Made by a program: the position numbers and the translations under genes
DNA from: Flemingiibacterium sp045579745
GTDB taxonomy: Bacteria > Bacillota > Clostridia > Oscillospirales > CAG-272
Reading direction: 5' to 3'
Assembly: GCA_045579745.1 (NCBI GenBank)
Contig: JAZNMQ010000080.1
Location: 1 to 30,046 of the forward strand
Length of the DNA: 30,046 nt
Part shown: positions 14,947-22,643 of the stretch, piece by piece
Layout of the letters: each line of letters opens with the position of its first letter
How positions within the stretch are numbered: the stretch's first letter is position 1
Notes under the pieces: generated by a model
Database searches by the model: none
What the model was told of the DNA's origin: nothing
Seen by the model: the letters and a program-made list of their open reading frames with translations, nothing else

Positions 14947-17877
14947 TTATTCGGAACGGCGGAGCTCCATCTCCATATAATCATGCTTTGAGATCAATAC
15001 CTCGCGCGGCTTTTGACCCTGCGCAGGTCCGACGATGCCCATATCCTCCATCGTGTCAATGAGCTTAGCCGCACGCCCGTATCCGAGCTGCAGGCGTCGC
15101 TGAATGAGCGAGGTTGAAATCTTGCCCGATTCAACCGCGAGCGAGATCGCAGGTCTTAACATCGGGTCGCCGTCGTTTGCTTCAATATCGCCATCGCCCG
15201 AAACTGTAGCCTTTTTGTTGCCGCAAAGCTGAGCTTCGCGCTCGATGGTATCGATAACCGACTGGTCGTAATCGCGTACACCGTAGTTCGCCTTGATAAA
15301 GGAAGTAACCTCCTCTACCTCGTCGTCAGATACGAAGCAGCCCTGAACACGCGTAGGCTTAACGCTTCCGATAGGCGAATAAAGCATATCACCACGTCCG
15401 ATGAGCTTTTCCGCACCGACAGTATCGATAATAGTGCGCGAATCCATCTGTGAAAAGGTCGTAAATGCAATTCGCGACGGAACGTTAGCCTTGATAAGAC
15501 CCGTAACAACATCGACCGTCGGACGCTGAGTTCCGAGAATGAGGTGCATTCCTGCGGCACGCGCCTTTTGAGCGATACGGCAGATGGATTCCTCCACATC
15601 GTCGCGAGCCATCATCATTAAATCTGCAAGCTCGTCGATGATTATAACGATCTGCGGAAGCTGCTCGGCGGTGGGATCGTTTGCAATAGATTGGTTGTAG
15701 CCCTTAAGATTTCGAACGCCTGCGCCCTCAATCAGCTCATAGCGGCGCTCCATCTCAGTAACCGCCCAATGAAGCGAGCCTGCCGCCTTTTTGGGGTCGG
15801 AAACAACGGGCACCAAAAGATGCGGAATACCGTTGTAAACGTTAAGCTCAACCTTTTTCGGGTCGATCATGATGAATTTTACCTCATCGGGGCGAGCCTT
15901 GTAAAGCATCGAAATAATCAGCGCATTGATGCATACCGATTTACCCGAGCCTGTCGTTCCCGCAATCAGAAGATGCGGCATCTTCGCAACGTCGAGATAA
16001 ACGGGATTTCCTGCGACGTCCATTCCGAGGCTTGTTATAACCTTGCTCGAATTTTGCTTGAACGCGGAATTTTCAAGCAGCTCGCGGATATAAACGGTTG
16101 AAGTATTGCGGTTCGGAACCTCGATTCCGACTGCCTCTTTGCCGGGGATCGGAGCTTCGATACGAACTCCGCTTGTCGCAAGATGGAGTGCGATGTCGTC
16201 AACAAGATTGACGATCGAGCGGACCTTTGTGCCGACCTCGGGCTGAAGCTCGTATCGGGTGACTGTCGGACCGCGCGAAACATTGACGATCTTCGTTTTT
16301 ACATTGAAGCTTCGAAGCGTTTCAACAAGCTTTGTCGCTGTTTGCTGAATTTCGCCCGACATATCGGTAGTTGTATGCTCAAGATTCATCTTCAGAAGCG
16401 AAATCGGCGGGAAGAGATAATCGGGAGCGGGCGGCTCAGGCTTAACAGCCTGCATTTTCAGCTTGCCCGAATCAATTTCAGCATCCTCGTCAGCATCGTC
16501 GGCCTCATCACCCTTGAGAATGATCGGCTGAACCTCAAGACGGCTTTTTTCAACCATAAGGTCAATCTCAGCCGATGTAATGACGTCGTCAGTCGAAACA
16601 CCCGGCTCGGGAATGTCGTCCTCGAGCTCTGAAGATGGCTCAGCGAAGATTTTTTCAAGGCTGACAGCCTCATCCTCCTCCATCCTTGTGAGAATCTGCG
16701 AGGAAGTTTTGGGTAACGGCTCGACCTTTTCGCGAGAGCCTGACCTGCTCGCGTTACGAGCGTCAATATGATCTTCCCCGTCAATATTAAATGGCGGAGC
16801 GTCCGACTCAACCATATTTCCAAGCTTAGCATTTGTTTCAGCGAGCACCTCATCGAAGATCGCCTCGTCGATCGGAGGCTCGCTCTGAGGCTCGCCCATA
16901 TCAAACGGGATGTCCACACTCTCGTCAACATACGAATCTCCCGAGTCATAGTCCTCGTCAAGAGCATCATTGACCTTGCGGCGACGCGTATTTGCAGGAG
17001 CTTGTCTGACATTTTTAGCAGCGTTGCCGTTTTGCATAGCCGCCTCAGCCATCCTTCGCATTTCAAGCTCGCGGCTTCGCTTGGCTTCATATTCAGCGAG
17101 CATTTTCTCGCGCTCATTCTTTGAATCCTCCATGCGTGAGCCGAGGTTCGAGCGCCATTCCCTGAATGCGGTAATGATGTAAACCGCAAGCATGTTCGGC
17201 GTCATTCCGAAAAGGAATATTCCGAAAAGAAGCAGAAGTGCGATCGAGAAGATAAGAGTTCCCGCAAAGCCGAAGCCCTTTAAAAGAACATTTCCGACCA
17301 AGCCGCCCATAATTCCGCCGCCGATGCGCTCACATCCGTTGTTAAATAGCGTTATGGGGCTAAAGGTTTCAGGAATAGCGTTTTCGCCGTGGCGTGCAAA
17401 AGCGTTGACAAGCACGGAAATGAATGTCACGCATGCAAGGGAAAACGAGAATTTGTAAACGAGCAGGCCCGATGCAACATCGCGCTTCCAGAAGATCGCA
17501 CCGCACAGAAGCAAAATCGGGATAATATATGCTCCGTACGAGAAAAGACCGAGCATCGACTTTTTAAGAAATCCGCCGACGAAGCCCGTTGAATCGGCAA
17601 CGAAAAAGCTGATTATCAAAAACAGTGCAATTAACGCCAATATGTAGGGCATGAACTGATGAATAATGCGCTCAGGATCGCCGCCGCGCTTGGGCGTCGC
17701 GCTGCCTGCCCCATCGGAGGGCTTGCGAGAGCTTTTATTCTGAGTGACCTTGTATTTGTTTTGCGAATTGGTGTTATTTTGTGAGCTTCCGCTTTTCGCG
17801 GAAGAGCTTTTTGCAGCTGCGCTTTGTTTATTTGTGCCTTGACGGGAATTCGTTGTTGGCTTTTTTTGCTGTGGCAT
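14947..17877 (-). CDS. ftsK: FtsK/SpoIIIE-type DNA translocase
   Basis: Septal motor that pumps chromosomal DNA during division or sporulation. The 976-residue protein begins with a basic, Gln/Ser-rich cytoplasmic segment (1-65), then four or five membrane helices (about 80-230), an acidic linker (about 240-500), the alpha/beta RecA-like motor with Walker A GTTGSGKS (640-647) and Walker B IVIIIDELAD (about 743-752), and a C-terminal gamma winged-helix domain (about 910-976, ISTSLIQRRLQLGYGRAAKL) that reads polar sequences such as KOPS/SRS. An in-frame GTG at 17895 has no ribosome binding site; ATG 17877 has AAAGGCGG upstream. First gene of a six-gene minus-strand run with its own promoter. 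FtsK, SftA and SpoIIIE cannot be separated by sequence alone; the membrane domain argues against SftA. Confidence 0.94.
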   Translation of the reverse strand: MPQQKKPTTNSRQGTNKQSAAAKSSSAKSGSSQNNTNSQNKYKVTQNKSSRKPSDGAGSATPKRGGDPERIIHQFMPYILALIALFLIISFFVADSTGFVGGFLKKSMLGLFSYGAYIIPILLLCGAIFWKRDVASGLLVYKFSFSLACVTFISVLVNAFARHGENAIPETFSPITLFNNGCERIGGGIMGGLVGNVLLKGFGFAGTLIFSIALLLLFGIFLFGMTPNMLAVYIITAFREWRSNLGSRMEDSKNEREKMLAEYEAKRSRELEMRRMAEAAMQNGNAAKNVRQAPANTRRRKVNDALDEDYDSGDSYVDESVDIPFDMGEPQSEPPIDEAIFDEVLAETNAKLGNMVESDAPPFNIDGEDHIDARNASRSGSREKVEPLPKTSSQILTRMEEDEAVSLEKIFAEPSSELEDDIPEPGVSTDDVITSAEIDLMVEKSRLEVQPIILKGDEADDADEDAEIDSGKLKMQAVKPEPPAPDYLFPPISLLKMNLEHTTTDMSGEIQQTATKLVETLRSFNVKTKIVNVSRGPTVTRYELQPEVGTKVRSIVNLVDDIALHLATSGVRIEAPIPGKEAVGIEVPNRNTSTVYIRELLENSAFKQNSSKVITSLGMDVAGNPVYLDVAKMPHLLIAGTTGSGKSVCINALIISMLYKARPDEVKFIMIDPKKVELNVYNGIPHLLVPVVSDPKKAAGSLHWAVTEMERRYELIEGAGVRNLKGYNQSIANDPTAEQLPQIVIIIDELADLMMMARDDVEESICRIAQKARAAGMHLILGTQRPTVDVVTGLIKANVPSRIAFTTFSQMDSRTIIDTVGAEKLIGRGDMLYSPIGSVKPTRVQGCFVSDDEVEEVTSFIKANYGVRDYDQSVIDTIEREAQLCGNKKATVSGDGDIEANDGDPMLRPAISLAVESGKISTSLIQRRLQLGYGRAAKLIDTMEDMGIVGPAQGQKPREVLISKHDYMEMELRRSE

Positions 17878-17975
17878 TAACTGACCGCCTTTCACTTGGT
17901 GTAAATGTATTAAAATCCGCCTTGCGGTAATACTAAAATCGATGTAAGAATACGCTTATTTATACTATAATATAT

Positions 17976-18004
17976 ATTATAACACAAATTTTAGATAATT
18001 ACAA
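17976..18004 (-). promoter_or_regulatory. ftsK promoter
   Basis: Minus strand: -35 TTGTAA (17999-18004), 17-base spacer, -10 TATAAT (17976-17981). A TATAAT on the plus strand at 17966-17971 could serve the divergent permease genes, so the two promoters would overlap. Confidence 0.7.
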
Positions 18005-18014
18005 CCATAAAATT

Positions 18015-18416
18015 ATGATAGATTTAAAAACTTTACGAGAAAATTTAAAAAAATCCGACAAGCTTCGCCCTGCCTTGCTCGGAGTGTTCGCATTTTTAGC
18101 AGGAATCGTCAACGGATTCCTTGGAACGGGAGGCGGAATAGTCTTGATGTTTGCCCTCTCGCTCCTTGTCAGCGAAAACGAGCTTGCACGCCGTGATAAA
18201 TTCGCAACGCTTATTGCAGTAATTCTCCCGATCTCGCTGATCTCAGCGGTATTTTACGGCAAAACTATAGATTTTTCCGCGGCGACACCCTATATCATTC
18301 CGGGAATTCTCGGCGGAATAACGGGCGCGCTCATTCTTGATCGCATCAACCCTAAGATTTTAAAAAAGCTCTTTGCCGTAATGGTGATCTGGGCTGGAAT
18401 CAACTTTATCAAATGA
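18015..18416 (+). CDS. TauE/SafE (TSUP) permease, N-terminal half
   Basis: Membrane protein of 133 residues matching the first half of TSUP transporters, which export or import sulfite, sulfonates and other organic anions. After a polar N-terminus, the helix containing FLAGIVNGFLGTGGGIVLMF carries the glycine-rich motif of the family, followed by three more hydrophobic segments. The usual protein has about 250 residues made of two homologous halves; here the frame stops and the next gene encodes the other half with a 4-bp ATGA overlap. No clear ribosome binding site is seen before ATG 18015. The pair probably assembles as a heterodimer. Confidence 0.8.
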   Translation: MIDLKTLRENLKKSDKLRPALLGVFAFLAGIVNGFLGTGGGIVLMFALSLLVSENELARRDKFATLIAVILPISLISAVFYGKTIDFSAATPYIIPGILGGITGALILDRINPKILKKLFAVMVIWAGINFIK

Positions 18417-18757
18417 TAGATTTTATTATAGGATTTTTGTGCGCATTGCTCTCAGGACTTGGAATCGGAGGCGGAGGGCTGCTTGTTATATGGCTCGTGC
18501 TGAAATACGGCACCGAACAGCTGACGGCGCAGGGCGTAAATTTGATATTCTTCATATTTTCCTCAGGTATGGCAATGCTGATCCATCTTATTAAGCGAAA
18601 ATTCAACTTCAAGCTGATTCTGTGGCTTGTAATTTTCGCATCAATCGGGGCTGTTGTCGGAAGCTTGCTTGCGCACTCGATCGATACGGCGGCGGTCAGG
18701 TTTTCATTCGGACTGCTGCTTTTGGCATCGGGCGCGATAACTTTTCTCTCGAAATAA
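18413..18757 (+). CDS. TauE/SafE (TSUP) permease, C-terminal half
   Basis: Membrane protein of 114 residues, the partner half of the preceding gene. It repeats the same motif (CALLSGLGIGGGGLLVIWLV, residues 9-28) and has four hydrophobic segments, ending GAITFLSK. The ATG lies inside the stop region of the first gene (ATGA), so translation is probably coupled. Both reading frames are clean, with matching codon style and a proper start, so I read it as a genuine split rather than a sequencing frameshift, although a programmed or assembly frameshift cannot be excluded. Confidence 0.78.
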   Translation: MIDFIIGFLCALLSGLGIGGGGLLVIWLVLKYGTEQLTAQGVNLIFFIFSSGMAMLIHLIKRKFNFKLILWLVIFASIGAVVGSLLAHSIDTAAVRFSFGLLLLASGAITFLSK

Positions 18758-18841
18758 TTTTGTTTACGGAGTGTTCATTATAAGTTAATATGTGAGCTAT
18801 ATAATTATAGTGAATTTTTATAATATTCAGGAGAAATTGAT

Positions 18842-19975
18842 ATGAAATATCGTAATTTTGTTGGTGATGTCAAGGTTTCCGCACTCGGATACGGCTGTAT
18901 GCGTCTGCCAACCGCTGACAATCAGATTCTTGAGGATGAGGCGATTGCAATCATCCGCCGCGCAATTGACGAAGGCGTAAACTACGTTGATACCGCTTAC
19001 GGCTATCATGGCGGAAAGAGCGAGGTCATTCTCGGCAAGGCTCTTAAGGACGGCTACCGCGAAAAGGTTTATGTAGCCGACAAGCTCCCCGTTTGGGAGG
19101 TTAAATGCGAGGACGATTTCGAGCGTCTTTTTAACATACAGTGCGAGCGTCTTGGCGTTGACCACATCGATTTCTATATGCTCCATGCACTCAATGGAAA
19201 TTCCCTCGAAAATACCGTTTTGAAGTTCGACCTTTTCTCAAAAATGCGCGCGCTCAAGGCAAGCGGAAGGGTTTCCTACATCGGCTTCTCCTTCCACGAT
19301 TCCAATGCAGTGTTTAAGAGAATCGTCGATACATATGAGGGCTGTGATTTCTGCCAGATCCAGTACAACTATATCGACACTAACAATCAGGCAGGCACAG
19401 ACGGTCTTGAATATGCCGCATCCAAGGGCCTCGGCGTAATCATTATGGAGCCGCTTCTCGGCGGAAGCCTAGCAAATCCGCCCGAAAATGTTCGTGCGGC
19501 ACTTCCCGAGGGTGCAAATCCCGTTCAGATCGCACTCGATTTCCTTTGGAGCCGCCCCGAGATCGGCGTAGTTCTTTCCGGAATGGGCAACTCAAAGCAG
19601 GTCAAGGATAATCTGAGATACGCAGACGAATCCGCTGTCGGAAAGCTTTCCGAGGCAGAGCTTGCGGCACTTGTTCGCGCAAAGGCTATCCGCGACGGTA
19701 ATATGATCGTTCCCTGCACAGGCTGCGAATACTGCTTGCCCTGCCCTGCAGGTATCGTTATTCCCAAGCTCTTCCAGATCTACAACAAAACCGCTCCATC
19801 GCTCGGACTTGATCCGAAGCCCGAATACGAAGCGCTTGAAGTTAAGGCAGACGCTTGCCTCAAGTGCGGAAAGTGCGAGGATGCATGTCCTCAGCATATC
19901 AAGATCCGCGATATGATGGATAACGCTCACGCGGCATTCTCCGGTGAGGCTTCAAGCGAGGAAGTTCAAAAATAA
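18842..19975 (+). CDS. Aldo/keto reductase with C-terminal 4Fe-4S domain
   Basis: Oxidoreductase of 377 residues. The aldo/keto reductase barrel (about 1-285) shows the catalytic tetrad: D50 and Y55 in DTAYGYHGGKSE, K81 in VADKLPV and H115 in FYMLHALN. The C-terminal part carries two cysteine sets, CTGCEYCLPC (C292, C295, C298, C301) and CLKCGKCEDAC (C339, C342, C345, C349), which fit two [4Fe-4S] clusters, so electrons may pass to or from a ferredoxin as well as NAD(P)H. This architecture is common in anaerobic Clostridia; the substrate is unknown. CAGGAG sits 7-8 bases before the ATG. The stop overlaps the next start as TAATG. Confidence 0.92.
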   Translation: MKYRNFVGDVKVSALGYGCMRLPTADNQILEDEAIAIIRRAIDEGVNYVDTAYGYHGGKSEVILGKALKDGYREKVYVADKLPVWEVKCEDDFERLFNIQCERLGVDHIDFYMLHALNGNSLENTVLKFDLFSKMRALKASGRVSYIGFSFHDSNAVFKRIVDTYEGCDFCQIQYNYIDTNNQAGTDGLEYAASKGLGVIIMEPLLGGSLANPPENVRAALPEGANPVQIALDFLWSRPEIGVVLSGMGNSKQVKDNLRYADESAVGKLSEAELAALVRAKAIRDGNMIVPCTGCEYCLPCPAGIVIPKLFQIYNKTAPSLGLDPKPEYEALEVKADACLKCGKCEDACPQHIKIRDMMDNAHAAFSGEASSEEVQK

Positions 19976-20805
19976 TGTATAAGAGAGTTCTTATAGCCCT
20001 CGACCTCGAGGGTGTTAACAAGGTAATCGGCACACCTTACGAGGGGCTGAGCGTTGGCACAGAGCAATACGAAATTGCGCGGGTTGAAGCAACGCTTGAA
20101 GTAAATTCCGCGGCAAATGCGCTGTTTTGTGCAGGTGCCGAGAGCGTTGCACTTTGGGATAGTCATGGCGGCAAGAGAAATCTTGATGCTTCAAAGCTTG
20201 ATCCGCGAATCGAAATCCTCGATGAAAGCGTCTTTTATCCTCGTTTCTCGTTTGCAGCGAACGGACGCTTTGACTGTGTTGGATTCATCGGCTTTCATAC
20301 CATGGAGGGTACGCTCGGCGGAGTGCTCGCACACACGATGAACTCAAGAGTAATGCAGTATTATAAGATAGACGGACGGCATGTTGGCGAGGTCGATATC
20401 GATGCGTATCTTTGCGCATCGCACGGACTTCCAAGCGCATTCTTCGTTGGTGATGATTTGGCATGCGCTCAGGCAAAGCGTTCGCTCCCGAATATAATTA
20501 CCGTTACTACGAAGAAATCGCTTTCGCGAAACGAAGCGATCTTCCGTGATAACGACGAGCTCATTCCCGAAATGTGCAAGCGTATTGTTGAAGCCGTTTC
20601 AATAGACCATCCTGTCAAAAGGCTCGCTCTTCCCTGCGTTTTCGAAAAATCCTTCAAGCGGATTGAGGACGCGGCTAACGCCTACAAACGGGCGGTTGAT
20701 CAAGGACTTGATGTTCATTATTTAGCCGACGAAATCCTTGGCCATGACGCACACACGATATTTGCAAATATTAAGTCCATTGATGAGTTTAACTCGTTTA
20801 TATGA
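19975..20805 (+). CDS. M55 family metallopeptidase (DppA-like D-aminopeptidase)
   Basis: Zinc peptidase of 276 residues in the DppA family, which removes N-terminal D-amino acids from peptides such as D-Ala-D-Ala. All expected ligands of the B. subtilis enzyme have counterparts: D10 and E12 in ALDLEG, H64 in WDSHGG, H108 in GFHTM, E139 in HVGEVDID, and the catalytic His at H120 in LAHT. Its ATG shares one base with the stop of the aldo/keto reductase gene, so the two are translationally coupled. A perfect terminator follows within 10 bases. A role in cell-wall peptide recycling is inferred from the family only. Confidence 0.88.
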   Translation: MYKRVLIALDLEGVNKVIGTPYEGLSVGTEQYEIARVEATLEVNSAANALFCAGAESVALWDSHGGKRNLDASKLDPRIEILDESVFYPRFSFAANGRFDCVGFIGFHTMEGTLGGVLAHTMNSRVMQYYKIDGRHVGEVDIDAYLCASHGLPSAFFVGDDLACAQAKRSLPNIITVTTKKSLSRNEAIFRDNDELIPEMCKRIVEAVSIDHPVKRLALPCVFEKSFKRIEDAANAYKRAVDQGLDVHYLADEILGHDAHTIFANIKSIDEFNSFI

Positions 20806-20839
20806 AAAAAATCCTCCGATTTGAAATCGGAGGATTTTT
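20806..20839 (+). terminator. Intrinsic terminator after M55 peptidase gene
   Basis: AAAAATCCTCCGATT (20807-20821) pairs with AATCGGAGGATTTTT (20825-20839) around a 3-base loop. Perfect stem with A- and T-tracts. Confidence 0.92.
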
Positions 20840-20889
20840 ATGTTAGTCCCAATTCGACTATGTGTTCCCGGATAAATGTCGCCTTTTAT

Positions 20890-21075
20890 GAGGCTCCCTC
20901 CGGGAGGGAGCTGTCGCCTTTGGCGGCAGAGGGAGAGCGCGGATACAGAAGATTTAGCTAAACCGTATGTTGCGCAGGCTCCTTCCGTCACGCTCTGCAG
21001 CGAACCCCCAAAGCTCATTCCATTCGCTTCGGGGAACCCCTGCCGCGTGCCACCTCCCTCTCGGAGGGAGGCCTT
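20890..21075. repeat. MITE-like element bounded by inverted GGCTCCCTCC repeats
   Basis: The left end GAGGCTCCCTCCGGGAGGGA is mirrored at the right end by CCTCCCTCTCGGAGGGAGGC, giving near-perfect terminal inverted repeats about 185 bp apart. Inside are GTCGCCTTTGGCGGC and other GC-rich inverted stretches, and no credible gene. The left end matches the block at 9679-9696. It fills the gap between the M55 terminator and the end of the PRPP synthetase gene. Confidence 0.7.
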
Positions 21076-21111
21076 GATGTGCGAATGTCAGTGGGAACAC
21101 AAAAGATTTTA

Positions 21112-22224
21112 TTATTTTTCTTCCTTGCGGTGATTCTCAATAAGATTGTGGATTCTTGTAACGGGATTGAGAAGCTGGCTTATCGATTTGTCATGGTTGA
21201 GCGTGTCGATGATGAAGGAGATATATTTTGACATGTTGACCTCCTCATACCATTCGCGCTTAAGAAGCTCGGGAGTACGGTAGATGAGGTTTGTAGTAAA
21301 GATGCGGTCGATCGTACCTGCAGCATAAGCCTGATCGAAGCTGTCAAGACCGTTGCAGAACAAACCGAACGTCGAGAATACGAAGATGCGCTTTGCGCCC
21401 TTGCCCTTCAGCTGAAGCGCAACGTCGAGCATGGATTCGCCCGAGCTTATCATATCGTCAACGACGATAGCATCCTTGCCGTGGAGATCACGTCCGAGAT
21501 ATTCATGAGCTTCGATCGGGTTCTTACCGTCGATAACCACAGAATAATTGCGGCGCTTGTAGAACATGCCGAGGTCAAGTCCGAGCACGGATGAATAGTA
21601 CATGCAGCGGCTCATTCCGCCCTCGTCGGGAGAAACTATAGCCAAGTGGTCGCGGTCAAGCTTGATGTCCGGAACCGATGCACAGAGAGCCTTTAACATC
21701 TGATAGGTGCAGCGAACATTTTCGAATCCCGAAAGCGGAATCGCATTCTGAACGCGGGAATCGTGAGCGTCAAAGGTGATAATATTGGAAACGCCCATAT
21801 TTACAAGCTCCTGAAGCGCGGTTGCGCAGTCGAGCGACTCGCGGGAAGAACGCTTATGCTGGCGTCCCTCGTAAAGCATCGGCATAATAACGGAAATACG
21901 GCGTGCTTTTCCGCCGATAGCGGCAATTACACGCTTCAAGTCCTGATAATGGTCGTCAGGGCTCATCGGAACAGTCATTCCGTACATTTTGAAAGTAACG
22001 CCGTAGTTGAAGCAGTCATTAACGATATAAACATCATGTCCGCGAAGCGAATCGTGGATTAAGCACTTAGCCTCACCCGAACCGAAGCGAGAGTAATCAG
22101 CCTTGATGATAAAAGATTCGTCAGTTCCGCGTAATTCCCTCAGATATGCGTCAACCTGTGAAACAATTTCCTCACAGCCACGAGTACCGATTACACTGAG
22201 ATCGCCGTAAAGTGATTCGTTCAT
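21112..22224 (-). CDS. prs: Ribose-phosphate pyrophosphokinase, long Clostridial-type
   Basis: Makes PRPP from ribose 5-phosphate and ATP, the precursor for purines, pyrimidines, His, Trp and NAD. The 370-residue product is longer than the usual ~315. Recognisable motifs: RISVIMPMLYEGRQHKR (109-125, equivalent of the ATP-binding flexible-loop region), FDAHD (151-155), SPDEGG (198-203) and the PRPP-binding loop DAIVVDDMISSGES (251-264). Extra length is in the N-terminal region and a C-terminal tail of about 40 residues. The frame continues upstream to 22317, but ATG 22224 has GGAGGG 6 bases upstream. Divergent from the MATE gene, with its own promoter. Confidence 0.9.
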   Translation of the reverse strand: MNESLYGDLSVIGTRGCEEIVSQVDAYLRELRGTDESFIIKADYSRFGSGEAKCLIHDSLRGHDVYIVNDCFNYGVTFKMYGMTVPMSPDDHYQDLKRVIAAIGGKARRISVIMPMLYEGRQHKRSSRESLDCATALQELVNMGVSNIITFDAHDSRVQNAIPLSGFENVRCTYQMLKALCASVPDIKLDRDHLAIVSPDEGGMSRCMYYSSVLGLDLGMFYKRRNYSVVIDGKNPIEAHEYLGRDLHGKDAIVVDDMISSGESMLDVALQLKGKGAKRIFVFSTFGLFCNGLDSFDQAYAAGTIDRIFTTNLIYRTPELLKREWYEEVNMSKYISFIIDTLNHDKSISQLLNPVTRIHNLIENHRKEEK

Positions 22225-22276
22225 ATTAACCCTCCGTGAATATAGCTTAAATGTGTTATTATATTGTCTTACAATA

Positions 22277-22305
22277 ATTATACCACATAATGCGACAATT
22301 TGAAA
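22277..22305 (-). promoter_or_regulatory. prs promoter
   Basis: Minus strand: -35 TTTCAA (22300-22305), 17-base spacer, extended -10 TGG-TATAAT (TATAAT at 22277-22282). It lies about 53 bases before the prs start. Confidence 0.7.
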
Positions 22306-22491
22306 GCATTTTTTCAATATTTTAATATTTCATTAAAACTGTCTAAATTGCGATTGATTTTACCCCTAAAATACTGTGCGCATTATTATAACAAACAGTT
22401 TTCTAATAAAAATAATATTGTCACTCATGATTATATTTAAACGCAAAAATCGTCGGTATTTTATAAAAAAACGAAAATTTTCTTTTAGTGC
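22306..22491. other. AT-rich divergent spacer between prs and MATE gene
   Basis: Very AT-rich sequence between the two promoters. I see no gene, structured RNA or clear palindrome in it. Confidence 0.5.
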
Positions 22492-22520
22492 TTGAATTTA
22501 CCCTGACGGTATGGTATACT
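22492..22520 (+). promoter_or_regulatory. MATE gene promoter
   Basis: -35 TTGAAT (22492-22497), 17-base spacer, extended -10 TGG-TATACT (TATACT at 22515-22520). Predicted start near 22527, leaving a leader of about 117 bases. Confidence 0.75.
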
Positions 22521-22643
22521 ATATTTTGTTCGCGTTATTTGACAAATTTACAGCTTGTCTGTTATTTTTCAGCTTCAAATAACATTTGGAATCATATACA
22601 AAAAAGTGAAAGGAACACTTGCTTTTGCAAGTTATGGTTGTAA

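Noticed and set aside
16458..17189. 243-codon minus-strand frame inside ftsK
   Set aside because: Alternate frame of the acidic FtsK linker; Arg/Ser-rich low-complexity product without a start signal.
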